Positions 7,944 to 16,837 of a stretch of 64,000 bases of DNA are shown piece by piece. The notes beneath the pieces were generated by a model. It was not told the DNA's origin and made no database searches. It saw nothing but the letters and a program-made list of their open reading frames with translations. Position 1 is the first letter of the stretch. Every line of letters begins with the position of its first letter. The translations under genes were made by a program, and so were the position numbers. Source of the stretch: Prolixibacter denitrificans (GTDB lineage Bacteria > Bacteroidota > Bacteroidia > Bacteroidales > Prolixibacteraceae); the NCBI RefSeq assembly GCF_003014495.1, contig NZ_PYGC01000005.1:186001-250000 (forward strand), written 5' to 3'.

Positions 7944-9050
7944 CTACTCCAAACGCAGTTTGAACTTCTTCACACTAATGCCAAGGAATAAAATCGTCAT
8001 ACCGGTCATGATGAGTATTTGCTTCCATATGTAACCTGTACCAACACCTTTCAACATCACCGCCTTTACAGCCTCGATAAACCAGCGGGCCGGCATGATA
8101 TTCGAGAATACTTGTAAAGCGACAGGCATATTATCAATAGGATAAATAAAACCCGATAATAATATTGTAGGTAACATTAGTATCATTACAGAAACAAACA
8201 TTGCCTTTACCTGACTATCCGATATGGTAGATATTAAGATTCCAAGGGAAAGAGCTAACAGAATATATACAATTACCACAAACATCAGCAGAATAAAACT
8301 CCCCCTCACTGGAACTCCGAAAATAAGGTACCCCATACCGATAATAATTAATGCATTTAATATGGATAATATCAGGTATGGTGCTACTTTACCAATGATG
8401 ATATGGTGTGATTTCAATGGTGAAACCAGTAATATCTCCATGGTTCCCATCTCTTTTTCGCGCACAATGGTTATTGAGGTCATCATGGCCGAAATTAGAA
8501 TTAGAATCAATGCCATCGTTCCGGGAACGTATGTAAACGCTCCCATTAAACTTTCGTTGAACAACATGCGCACCTGCGGCTTTATCTCCAGTGGTATTTT
8601 GTAGTTAACGAATTTCTTCTGCAAATAATCCTGCACAATGGCATTGGTATAATTGGAAAGCAACTGTGCGGTATTTGGATCCGATGCATCGGTTATAACC
8701 TGTACATCCGCCTTGCCGTCGCGTTCGAGCTTTTTCCCGAAATTTTGCTCAAATACTACCACTTCCTTGATGTTCCCCTGCCGGAAGATATTGTCAATCT
8801 GACCCTCATTGTCCAGCATAGCATCGAGCCTGAAATATCCTGACGATAGCAATTTATGCGTGATTTCGCGAGTCACCTCATCGTGTGATTTATCCAGAAT
8901 AGCAATTCGCGCATCCTTGATTTCGGTAGTAATTACGTAACCGAACAACAGGAGCTGTATAATTGGAATGCCAAATAAAATTAGCATTGTACGCGAATCG
9001 CGAAAAATATGATGAAACTCTTTTCGTATAAAACCGCGTAATTGTTTCAT
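7944..9050 (-). CDS. ABC-2 type transporter permease (YbhS-like)
   Basis: A 368-residue paralogue of the next gene downstream, with the same layout: N-terminal helix (LILFGIPIIQLLLFGYV, about 23-40), extracytoplasmic domain, VREKEMGTMEILLVSP motif, and five C-terminal helices. It starts 34 bp after the second ATPase gene, so the unit HlyD-ATPase-ATPase-permease-permease matches the E. coli ybhGFSR order, with the ATPase split into two genes. It sits in the inner membrane. Substrate unknown. Confidence 0.88.
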   Translation of the reverse strand: MKQLRGFIRKEFHHIFRDSRTMLILFGIPIIQLLLFGYVITTEIKDARIAILDKSHDEVTREITHKLLSSGYFRLDAMLDNEGQIDNIFRQGNIKEVVVFEQNFGKKLERDGKADVQVITDASDPNTAQLLSNYTNAIVQDYLQKKFVNYKIPLEIKPQVRMLFNESLMGAFTYVPGTMALILILISAMMTSITIVREKEMGTMEILLVSPLKSHHIIIGKVAPYLILSILNALIIIGMGYLIFGVPVRGSFILLMFVVIVYILLALSLGILISTISDSQVKAMFVSVMILMLPTILLSGFIYPIDNMPVALQVFSNIMPARWFIEAVKAVMLKGVGTGYIWKQILIMTGMTILFLGISVKKFKLRLE

Positions 9051-9084
9051 ATCTTTTATAGTCTTACCTTGTGTGAATCAAAAT

Positions 9085-9834
9085 TTATTCATTCGAGCGG
9101 GCCAGCTTCAGGAATACACCGTCCATGCTGGTGGCATCCCATTCCTTCTTCAGCGCCTTCGGGGTGTCGAGAGCAACTATTTTACCGGCCGACATGATGG
9201 CCACCCGGTGGCAGTATTCTGCCTCATCCATGTAATGGGTTGTCACAAATACGGTGATTCCTTCGTGTGCAGCCTCGTAAATCAAATCCCAGAAACGGCG
9301 GCGGGTCACGGGGTCAACACCACCCGAAGGTTCGTCGAGGAAAACGATGGACGGATCGTGGATGATAGCCAGTGAAAAAGCGAGCTTTTGCTTCCAGCCC
9401 AGCGGTAAATCACGTACCAGCTTTTTTCTTGCGGAACCGAGTTCGAGCTTTTCCAGCAACTCTTCCGTTTTCTCCTTCCGGATATGGGTAGGAATACCGT
9501 AAATCCCGGCAAACAAACGGATGTTTTCGTTAACCGTCAAATCCTCGTACAACGAAAACTTTTGCGACATGTAGCCAATCCTGCGTTTAATGGCTTCACG
9601 CTGTTTGAAACCATCCAGGCCAGCAACGGTCAGCTCACCTGACGTAGGCTCCAGAAGCCCGCACAACATCCTGATCGCAGTTGTCTTTCCGGCACCATTC
9701 GCGCCAAGAAATCCAAATATCTCACCTTTGTAGACATCGAAACTCAAGTGATCATCTGCTACGAACTGCCCGAATTTCTTGACCAGATCACGTACCCGGA
9801 TGACTGTATTTTCGTTTTCCATATCAGTTATCAT
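9085..9834 (-). CDS. ABC transporter ATP-binding protein (second of pair)
   Basis: Product of 249 residues. Walker A GANGAGKT (about 44-51), Q-loop in YMSQKFSLYEDL (about 88-99), a degenerate signature LPLGWKQ in place of LSGGQ (about 141-147), Walker B IVFLDEPSGGVDP, and the switch histidine in TTHYMDEAE. The LPLGWKQ form is typical of the second nucleotide-binding half of YbhF. The start overlaps the end of the preceding ATPase gene by about 11 bp, so the two are probably made in a fixed ratio and pair as a heterodimer. It powers the two permeases that follow. Confidence 0.9.
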   Translation of the reverse strand: MITDMENENTVIRVRDLVKKFGQFVADDHLSFDVYKGEIFGFLGANGAGKTTAIRMLCGLLEPTSGELTVAGLDGFKQREAIKRRIGYMSQKFSLYEDLTVNENIRLFAGIYGIPTHIRKEKTEELLEKLELGSARKKLVRDLPLGWKQKLAFSLAIIHDPSIVFLDEPSGGVDPVTRRRFWDLIYEAAHEGITVFVTTHYMDEAEYCHRVAIMSAGKIVALDTPKALKKEWDATSMDGVFLKLARSNE

Positions 9835-10738
9835 GTTTTTGCATCAGGTCCATAAACACATCCTCGATACCTGGCTCAATTGGGTTAATAGCAATGTTTG
9901 TGTGGCAGCGCTCTTTAAGATATTTCTCCAATGCAGTGGGAGAAATTGTATTATCTCTGAGCGTAATATGGAGGAATTCACCAAATCCAAAAACTGTTTT
10001 TACACCGGGATGTTTTCTTAAATCACGAATACATAGATACATGTTGTCAGAGCGCACTGCCCAAAGTATGCTTTCATGATTCTGCGTCACTCTTTCCGGT
10101 GTATTGATGGTCAGAATATTTCCGTCCTGAATCAGGGCTACCCGGTCGCAAAGATTTGCTTCGTCCATGTAAGGTGTTGAAACCAAAATGGTAATGCCCA
10201 TTTTCTGCAATCGTTTCAGCATTTCCCAGAATTCCTTCCGGGAAACTGCATCCACTCCGGTAGTCGGTTCGTCGAGCACCAGCACTTTCGGCGCATGAAT
10301 TAATGCACAGGAAAGCGCCAGTTTCTGCTTCATACCGCCAGATAATCTTCCTGCCAGCCTCTCCTTGAAAGGTTCGATTTGCTGGTAGATATCTTTCACC
10401 AGGTGGTAGTTTTCCTCGATGGTGGTCCCAAAAACTGTCGCAAAGAATGTCATGTTTTCCTCGACAGATAGATCGGGATATAGTGAAAAACGCCCCGGCA
10501 TGTAGCCAATTTGTTTTCTCAGTTTTCTGAAATCATCCACCACATCGAGTTGATTCACCGTCGCACTTCCCTTATCGGGTTTTAGCAATGTGACCAAGAT
10601 TCGTATCAGCGAGGTTTTCCCTGCACCGTCCGGGCCAATCAGGCCGAACAGCTCTCCTTCTTTCACCTCGAGTGAAACGCCCCGCAACGCCTTTACTTCG
10701 CCGTAGCTCTTTTCGATATTTTCGGCTGATATCATCAT
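9824..10738 (-). CDS. ABC transporter ATP-binding protein (first of pair)
   Basis: Start chosen at the tandem ATG at 10738 (MMISAENIEKSYGEVKALRG), where the ATPase fold begins; the frame stays open upstream to 10942, but that extension has no ABC character and overlaps the HlyD gene. The 304-residue product has Walker A GPDGAGKT, a Q-loop with YMPGRFSLYPDL, a normal LSGGMKQ signature, Walker B VLVLDEPTTGVD, and STPYMDEA where TH is usual, so the switch histidine is replaced. A C-terminal extension of about 80 residues follows. It pairs with the next ATPase as the split equivalent of YbhF. Confidence 0.87.
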   Translation of the reverse strand: MMISAENIEKSYGEVKALRGVSLEVKEGELFGLIGPDGAGKTSLIRILVTLLKPDKGSATVNQLDVVDDFRKLRKQIGYMPGRFSLYPDLSVEENMTFFATVFGTTIEENYHLVKDIYQQIEPFKERLAGRLSGGMKQKLALSCALIHAPKVLVLDEPTTGVDAVSRKEFWEMLKRLQKMGITILVSTPYMDEANLCDRVALIQDGNILTINTPERVTQNHESILWAVRSDNMYLCIRDLRKHPGVKTVFGFGEFLHITLRDNTISPTALEKYLKERCHTNIAINPIEPGIEDVFMDLMQKHDN

Positions 10739-10901
10739 CCTTTCAGTCTTTAATAATTTGTAGCTTCCGGACACCCTCTGTGTAGCTGTTGCCTTTTTTG
10801 GGGGAAGTTGGTGACAACCAGCTTCCCCATTCCAATGGTTATCTTGAGAAAATAATAAAGGCCTGCAGGCTCGTGGATTCTTCCGGCAATACCTTTTGTA
10901 A

Positions 10902-11807
10902 TCAGTTACTCTGATTAAACCGTACTTCTCCGGGCATACCAATTTTCAGACTGCCGTCGTTCGGCACTTTTACTTTCACAGCGTAAACCAGTTTCACCCG
11001 TTCTTCTTTGGTTTGAATGATTTTCGGTGTAAACTCGGCTTCCGATGAAATCCATATAATGGTACCGGTCAACTTGGTATCAGTTGTCTTTGAGTTATCA
11101 ATAAGTACCGTTACTTTTTGTCCCAGCTTTACATGCGCCAACTGTGCCCCACTGATGTAAATCTTAAGGTTGAGGTACGATAAATCAGCAATTTTGAAGA
11201 GCGATTGTCCAGGTGCGACCAACTCACCCATCTCTTTGTATTTTTCCAACACCGTTCCGGAAATCGGTGCAGTGATATGGCATTTACCTAACTGATCTTC
11301 GATTTGCGCTACCTGTGCATTCACAACATCAATTTCCTTTTTCAGGGAAACTTCCTGTGTTCGAATGTTGGCAATCTGTTTGTCGAATACATCAATCTGT
11401 CCGTTGATATCATCCATTTGCTTCTGTGTAGCGGCACTATCGGCCAGCATTTTAGTCACGCGGTGCTTATCAACTTCAGCGTTCGCACGCTGCTGTTTTA
11501 CCACCGCAATTTGTGTTTGTACGCTGGCCATTTTCGACCGAATGGAAGCTTTCTGTGCTTCGAGTTGCTCCTTTTTCAGGTAAAGTTGAGTGGTATCCAC
11601 CAGTCCAACCTGTTCACCGACTTTCAGCTGATCGCCTTCGCTCAAATCGAACTGAAGCAATTTTCCACTCACTTCGGATGAGACAATCACATCATCTACT
11701 TCAAAATTTCCGTAAGCATCCGAGAGTTTATCGGTCCGGTTACATCCCATCAGGAGGATGCCGGCTGCGAAGGCAAAAAGATATTTTCGTTTCATTATGC
11801 GTTTCAT
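10902..11807 (-). CDS. HlyD family periplasmic adaptor (lipoprotein)
   Basis: Product of 301 residues with a lipoprotein signal (LFAFAAGILLMGC, Cys about 22), a biotinyl-lipoyl half (VSSEVSGKLLQFDLSEGDQLKVGE), a long coiled-coil hairpin (about 75-175) rich in Gln, Lys and Glu, and the second lipoyl half (CHITAPISGTVLEKYKEMGELVAPG) with a beta-barrel domain after it. This is the membrane-fusion protein that joins the inner-membrane exporter to the TolC channel. It lies 8 bp after the tolC-like gene. About 160 bp separate it from the first ATPase gene. Confidence 0.9.
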   Translation of the reverse strand: MKRIMKRKYLFAFAAGILLMGCNRTDKLSDAYGNFEVDDVIVSSEVSGKLLQFDLSEGDQLKVGEQVGLVDTTQLYLKKEQLEAQKASIRSKMASVQTQIAVVKQQRANAEVDKHRVTKMLADSAATQKQMDDINGQIDVFDKQIANIRTQEVSLKKEIDVVNAQVAQIEDQLGKCHITAPISGTVLEKYKEMGELVAPGQSLFKIADLSYLNLKIYISGAQLAHVKLGQKVTVLIDNSKTTDTKLTGTIIWISSEAEFTPKIIQTKEERVKLVYAVKVKVPNDGSLKIGMPGEVRFNQSN

Positions 11808-11814
11808 GACGTTA

Positions 11815-13098
11815 TTAGTTATTTGAGAGATTTCCTGTTAGTGTATTGTAATTGGCAATTGCCTGTAAATATTGAACTTTCCTTGATTCAAGATTGATTC
11901 GTGCCTGAATCTCAGCATTCAAGTCAGTCACATAGTCAGCTGAAGTAATCACCCCATTTTCCAGCTGCGAAGCTGACTGAGCAGCTACCTTATCGCGGAT
12001 ACTGACCAATTTTTCATCGGTGCTGATAAGCGATTCCAGCTTCTGAATATTTTCAGACGATTGTACCAGAGCCATATTGACGTTTTGTTTGAAGGTCTCC
12101 CTGGATGAGTTGACCATTTGTTTCTGAATTTCCAGCACCTCACGTCTCCGGCTACTCTGTTTCCAGTCGAAGATATTCCACTTAACTCCCACACCAACGT
12201 AGTAGTAAGAATTGAATTCCGATTGAAGCATGTTTAATCCTGGCTTACCGTAACCTACCTGGCCAAATCCAAATACTTTCGGATTCCGCGTCTTCGCAAT
12301 CAGGTCGGCGTTTTTATCGATGGTATTTTCCATCTGGTTGTAGAGCTTCAGTTCGGGGCGCTGCCAGTCTTTGTCTTCCTGCACAATGGTCGGTGCCTGA
12401 AACTGCGTATTTTTATCAACAGTCAATCCAGTTAATACAGCTAAGGATTTGATGGCAGCCATGCGGTTCGCATCCACCTCTTCGATTTGCTGACCGGTAA
12501 GAATTTTCTCAGCTCGCAATGTTTCCACATTCCGGGCCTGAACCACACCATTCTTCAGTCCCGATTCGAGCACCCGCAACCGCTCAGCAATATTTTCCTT
12601 TTTCAACTCCAATACCTTGTGGCTTTTCTGCATCAGGATGATGCCGAAGTAAAGTTGGTTTACACGGTCGTTTAACGAGTACATCTCCACTTCCAGCTTC
12701 TGCTTATCGGTTGCGGTATTAGCCGCATCGACTTCTTTCTGTGCTTTGGTTAACCCTCCATCGTAGATATTCTGATGCAAGTCAATATATACCTTGTATT
12801 GGTCCTTCGAGGGAGCAGAAATGTTGACTCCCGGAATGGATACCGGTACGCTGGTCACATCACTTTGATAAGTAGCCTGACCATTCAAATTCACCGTCGG
12901 TAACCAGTTTGCATTCAGGTTTTTTACCTTTAGATCATTCATCTGCTGCTCCCTATCCAAATCACTCAGCTTCGGATAATTCTCACGAGCCTGCTTGTAG
13001 CACTCTTCAAGGGTAACCTGCCCGGTCTGGCCAAAAGCCATCTGAACCGGTAAAATGAGTAAGATTAATAATCGTTTCATATGATAATGTTTGTCCAT
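11815..13098 (-). CDS. TolC family outer membrane efflux protein
   Basis: Product of 427 residues. A signal peptide (LLILLILPVQMAFGQ) is followed by two OEP repeats with long helices: the first starts at VTLEECYKQARENYPKLSDL, and the second half contains the VGVGVKWNIFDWKQSSRRREVLEIQ segment, typical of the TolC beta-barrel to helix transition. It opens the exporter operon and forms the outer-membrane duct for the HlyD-ABC system. A start at MKRLLILLI, about 18 bp downstream, is also possible. Confidence 0.9.
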   Translation of the reverse strand: MDKHYHMKRLLILLILPVQMAFGQTGQVTLEECYKQARENYPKLSDLDREQQMNDLKVKNLNANWLPTVNLNGQATYQSDVTSVPVSIPGVNISAPSKDQYKVYIDLHQNIYDGGLTKAQKEVDAANTATDKQKLEVEMYSLNDRVNQLYFGIILMQKSHKVLELKKENIAERLRVLESGLKNGVVQARNVETLRAEKILTGQQIEEVDANRMAAIKSLAVLTGLTVDKNTQFQAPTIVQEDKDWQRPELKLYNQMENTIDKNADLIAKTRNPKVFGFGQVGYGKPGLNMLQSEFNSYYYVGVGVKWNIFDWKQSSRRREVLEIQKQMVNSSRETFKQNVNMALVQSSENIQKLESLISTDEKLVSIRDKVAAQSASQLENGVITSADYVTDLNAEIQARINLESRKVQYLQAIANYNTLTGNLSNN

Positions 13099-13248
13099 TT
13101 ATTGTCAATACACAACTATATTAGCTCCGAACCTTTTCAGATTCTTCCCTGCACTCCAATCTTTCAATCAGGATTCGTTATTCCCGGTATGGATTGCCTG
13201 CTCGCGGCATGAAAGGAAATGGCCGATTCCTTTTTTGCCATAGGCAAA

Positions 13249-13494
13249 TCAAAAAGTATATTTGTCTCTCGGACTATTCATCTTCCACACCCACCGCCTC
13301 AGTAGTAACAATTTCCACTTCAACCACCACCGCCATTCAAACCAGCGGTCATGCTCATCGCACGTTTTCCCACACCGATGACAATATTCATCTTCGTTGG
13401 AACAAGCTCTGATAGGATCAAAATCGTGGCCGAACAAGGTACAAACCAGATGATTCCCTTTTTTCGAACTGGAATTTTGTTTTGCGTCTCTCAT
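13249..13494 (-). CDS. Small Cys-rich, Trp/Arg-rich protein (81 aa), uncertain
   Basis: A possible small protein. The middle holds CTLFGHDFDPIRAC followed by EDEYCHRCGKTCDEH, so a CxxC pair and nearby Cys and His that could bind zinc, recalling the short DUF1660-like proteins. The C-terminus is unusual: seven Trp within about 20 residues mixed with Arg, Lys and Leu, which could bind a membrane. It lies between the tetR gene and tolC on the same strand. Overlapping frames on the other strand are open too, so the call is uncertain. Confidence 0.4.
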   Translation of the reverse strand: MRDAKQNSSSKKGNHLVCTLFGHDFDPIRACSNEDEYCHRCGKTCDEHDRWFEWRWWLKWKLLLLRRWVWKMNSPRDKYTF

Positions 13495-13575
13495 TTAAAC
13501 ATGTTTTTGATTTTTTCCTGTATCGTTTATGCTCGCTTAAGCGGAGTAATGAGGGCGACAGATTATGACAACTAC

Positions 13576-14187
13576 TTATTTTGGGTTCTTGGTTAAAGCC
13601 TGCTTAATAAAAGAGGTGAGTGTTTTCCGTCTTTCTTCCAGATATACATCATATTGCTTGCTGTCACCATTGAAAAAAATCGTCTGAAACAGTGGGCGTC
13701 CGGCAAACGGCATGATAACCATTCCAATCATATTGGGAAACAAATCAGCGGCTTTAATCGGATTGATATTTCCGGCTTCCACCTCTTTGTCAATCGTCTT
13801 CTGTAGCCATCTTGGATCGATTCCACTTTCTCTGATTATCTTCACAAATTTGTCCGGATCGCGATTGATTTCGCCAATTAAGAACTGAGGCAAAAAAGGA
13901 TTGCCACCAATCACGGTAATATACCGGTCGACAATCCGATCAATCTTATCCAGCAAAGGGCCTTCTTCCTTAAATATCTTCATCAACTCTGGAATTAAAA
14001 GACCAAATGCCTCTTGAAAGATGGCTTCAAATAATTTCTGTTTCGAACGAAAATAGTAATGAAGCAATGACTTATTAATTCCTGCCTCATCGGCTATTTC
14101 CTGCATTCTGGCTCCGTCCATACCCTTTCTAACGAAAACATTCCGGGCTGCATCCAGTATCTTTTTTTCTGTTGTTTCACTTGTCAT
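13576..14187 (-). CDS. TetR/AcrR family transcriptional regulator (exporter operon)
   Basis: Product of 203 residues. The N-terminal HTH is clear: TEKKILDAARNVFVRKG then MQEIADEAGINKSLLHYYF with a RSKQKLF follow-on (residues 8-55). The C-terminal ligand-binding domain is helical and not family-specific. It is encoded first, upstream of and in the same direction as the tolC-hlyD-ABC genes, which suggests an autoregulated repressor released by an exported compound. The ligand is unknown. Confidence 0.9.
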   Translation of the reverse strand: MTSETTEKKILDAARNVFVRKGMDGARMQEIADEAGINKSLLHYYFRSKQKLFEAIFQEAFGLLIPELMKIFKEEGPLLDKIDRIVDRYITVIGGNPFLPQFLIGEINRDPDKFVKIIRESGIDPRWLQKTIDKEVEAGNINPIKAADLFPNMIGMVIMPFAGRPLFQTIFFNGDSKQYDVYLEERRKTLTSFIKQALTKNPK

Positions 14188-14394
14188 GACATTTAACTTT
14201 TCGATTTAACTACATGGTCAAAAGTAGATCATTTATATGACCCTTCAAACTTTTTGGCCATAAATTTCAACCAAATAGTCAAACCATGCAGTCTAGCTCC
14301 TGAAAATCATATTTTTACCGGATTACTTTTTTCGGTTAAGGTGATTGAAAGGAAATAAAACAACTGTAGGTAATTAGAATTCGTGCATTTTTTA

Positions 14395-15015
14395 TCACAG
14401 GTGTCCGGGGAAAAGGTTGACAAATCGTTGAATCTCTTTATTTGTGTAAGCTATGCGAGGTGTAAATAATTCGCTACGGTGTACATACATCTCCGTCATC
14501 CACTCCAGCCACTTGTTCGACTCTTTCTTATCGACTGGTAACCTCTTATAATCCCGCTCATATTTGGTTCCCGTATCCCCTTCATGGTACCATACACGTA
14601 TATGAGAAAAACCATATACTTCGGAAGTGTCTGCATTTATAGCCAGGGTTGGATGCACCATAAATCCGAGACTGTGCGTGTTGGTGAATACTCCCAAACC
14701 ACTGCCAGGCTTTTTGCGGTTCTTATTCCAGAGGAAATTGAACTCAGTGGTATCCTGTAATGCCAGAACATGTCCTCCTTTTACTTTTTCCGTCGTACGC
14801 TCTCTAAAACTGGCTATTAAATCTTCATCCTTCACTTTGGCGTTGTCAAGAAATCGATAAAAACTAACTTGCTGTCTCCGAACACCTGAAAGCTTTTTTA
14901 TACATGAAACCCTTAGCCGGGTTAAAGCTTCCTGTAATTCGTTTTTCTCGAGCCTTCGGTCTTGCTGAAATCCGTAGGGTGCTGAAAGTGGCTGGTTACC
15001 AGTCCCTTTTTTCAT
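14395..15015 (-). pseudogene. IS4-family (Tn5-like) transposase, truncated
   Basis: Encodes 206 residues against roughly 400-470 for the family. The N-terminal part has the Tn5-type DNA-binding region (KKLSGVRRQQVSFYRFLDNAKV) and the first catalytic aspartate in VLALQDTTEFNF (about residue 87). The second catalytic Asp and the DDE glutamate (YREK region) are missing; the frame ends soon after a NKWLEWM segment at a point where the sequence stops resembling the family. It is therefore a remnant and should not transpose. I could not find convincing terminal inverted repeats. It separates the exporter block from the DUF2141/TetR/nar block, so it may mark an old junction in the island. Confidence 0.75.
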
Positions 15016-15307
15016 CTACTATGTTAATTTCTCTATTTATGAAAATAGAAAATATTTGTGTGTACACCGTAGCTGATCAGAATATCTGGCGCTGCTAAAA
15101 AAGTCAAAAAATAAATATACAGAAGAATAAATTCCAGGCGACTAAATTCACAAATAGTTTGTTCAATAACCAAAACAGGTAAAGTCTTAGAAATCGTTTT
15201 TGGATATTGAATTCCTTCTAAATATTTTTCTTACTTATTATCGTGCTTAAAAATAACTACAAGAAATATTGCTCTCGGAGTATATTCTATTCAACTTTAG
15301 TTCCAAG

Positions 15308-15763
15308 TCACTTCATATATATCATTTTTACATGAATACAGGTATCTTTACTTATTCGGAAAGAAGCTTTACTGAATTGCGGTCTATTCGTTAAACCTAT
15401 TGATTGGTAATTTGAGAAACCGATTCCTTCTTTAGGCAACAGAAGACCTCTATTTAAAATCTGATCGTCGTTTTCATCATGAACGACAGTTACTGCATAA
15501 ACCCCTGGAGGAATATTGCTGAAAAAAGCAATGGCACTATCATTCTTAATAACACCTGTTTCTTTTTTGAAACTATTTCTTAACTCTTTATCCGGAAATG
15601 AAGCTCCCTCCTTATACAGTAAGAAAATTACATCACCCTTATCATTCCGTAAATTACTGACTTCTACTTTCAGTGAGCTGTCTGCTACCACTGGCACAAA
15701 AGACTCTAATAAACTAGTTAAAAAGAGAGTCAGAATAAAATAAGCGCTAATCATTCGTATCAT
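15308..15763 (-). CDS. DUF2141 family secreted protein
   Basis: Product of 151 residues with a signal peptide (about 1-27). The mature part fits DUF2141: GDVIFLLYKEGASFPD, then FFSNIPPGVYAVTVVHDENDD, then LLPKEGIGFSN and a final beta strand. Members are small beta-sandwich periplasmic or cell-surface proteins of Bacteroidota and Proteobacteria with no assigned activity; the HDENDD acidic loop suggests metal binding. It is encoded just downstream of the TetR-like gene on the same strand (38 bp) and may be its target. Confidence 0.85.
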   Translation of the reverse strand: MIRMISAYFILTLFLTSLLESFVPVVADSSLKVEVSNLRNDKGDVIFLLYKEGASFPDKELRNSFKKETGVIKNDSAIAFFSNIPPGVYAVTVVHDENDDQILNRGLLLPKEGIGFSNYQSIGLTNRPQFSKASFRISKDTCIHVKMIYMK

Positions 15764-15801
15764 CTCGTCAATGTATTTTATTGCTTAGTTGGATTTTCAC
15801 C

Positions 15802-16362
15802 TTATATTTTGTCTTCTTTCTCGTCATCTATTCGCATAGATTCCCTGGTCATTTTATTCATAAGTCTTTGTTCGTTCATTTGCAAACGAAAGCCACCCAA
15901 AATTATATTTACTAAGGAACGGTTCTTAAGTTTTGACTTGAATATGTTTCTCTTTTTTCCCTTTTTGATAATTTCTTGCAAATAATCTTTAGCTGACCTC
16001 TTAATGCGAAATAATACATTTAGTGCACTCAAGTTTCTTTTTAACAATTCATCAGAAAAAATTATCGTTAAGTAGAAAGGTTTCTCGCTGAATAATTTAT
16101 TCAATTCCTTAAATAAATATTTAAGTTCAGCGTCCGGCGCATCATGCTGAAATTTACTTTGAATGATTAATTGGTCCACATCAGATTCCAGTCTCAGGAA
16201 TAATGACAGAAGAATATCATCATCATTCTTGAATACTGATGAGAGGGACTCTTTCTCCACATTCAATTTTCGAGCTAAATTATCGACCGACAGCGAATAT
16301 ATTCCGGATTCATAAATGATTCTTCCCGCGGAATCAATAATATGGTCATTGTTGATTTCCAT
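15802..16362 (-). CDS. TetR-like transcriptional regulator
   Basis: About 186 residues from the ATG at 16362; an in-frame ATG at 16386 is possible. The N-terminus has the TetR HTH pattern: HIIDSAGRIIYESGIYSLSVDNLARKLNVEKESL, then VFKNDDDIL. The C-terminal half is helical, with many Lys residues and a C-terminal acidic tail. AT-rich. It forms a probable two-gene unit with the DUF2141 gene and is divergent from the THEP1 fusion gene, with about 420 bp between them, so it could control either. Confidence 0.75.
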   Translation of the reverse strand: MEINNDHIIDSAGRIIYESGIYSLSVDNLARKLNVEKESLSSVFKNDDDILLSLFLRLESDVDQLIIQSKFQHDAPDAELKYLFKELNKLFSEKPFYLTIIFSDELLKRNLSALNVLFRIKRSAKDYLQEIIKKGKKRNIFKSKLKNRSLVNIILGGFRLQMNEQRLMNKMTRESMRIDDEKEDKI

Positions 16363-16386
16363 AACACGTAGTACTTTATTTAACAA

Positions 16387-16783
16387 TTCAACATTGTTTA
16401 TACGCTCTCTCCAGTTTCGCTAAAAAAGTTCAATTTATGTTCATTACGTTTAAGCTTCTGTTCTCCATAAACAAAGTTAGTGAATGTTAACTAACTAAAA
16501 AGTGAATTAAATCCAAAAAGAGTTAATTCATGAAATAATACATTTCAAGGTAGTTTTTAGTAAAAAACTTAAATGAATGAATGAAGGGCATTGCATGATT
16601 TATGTTTGATATGTGAGAAATATTCGAGGATGCTGTTTAAATTTTAATCATTGATGGATCTAATATTATTTGCCAAATTGTATTTTCGGATTTTAAGTGC
16701 AAGATTGAAACTGTCAGAATGTTAAATTAAAACGATTAAGCTATTGGTAAGCGACCTTTTATTCCGTGACCAATTAATCTCTG
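16387..16783. other. Divergent intergenic region, no gene seen
   Basis: AT-rich stretch between the TetR-like gene and the THEP1 fusion gene. It contains TTAGTTAACATTCACTAAC-type inverted half sites (GTTAGTGAATGTTAACTAAC near 16478-16497), a candidate operator for the adjacent regulator. No coding or RNA signal. Confidence 0.4.
16478..16497. promoter_or_regulatory. Inverted repeat, possible TetR operator
   Basis: GTTAGTGAATGTTAACTAAC contains imperfect inverted arms GTTAGT and ACTAAC separated by eight bases. It lies about 115 bp upstream of the TetR-like start and between divergent genes, the usual place for a TetR-family operator. The assignment is positional. Confidence 0.35.
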
Positions 16784-16837
16784 ATGATTCTCTTTACTTA
16801 TTATACTGGAAAGCAAGATAATCAACCATCTAAGAAG

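Noticed and set aside
10739-10942. Upstream extension of the first ATPase to 10942
   Set aside because: The added 68 residues show no ABC-domain character, contain repeat-like DNA near 10860, and would overlap the HlyD gene.
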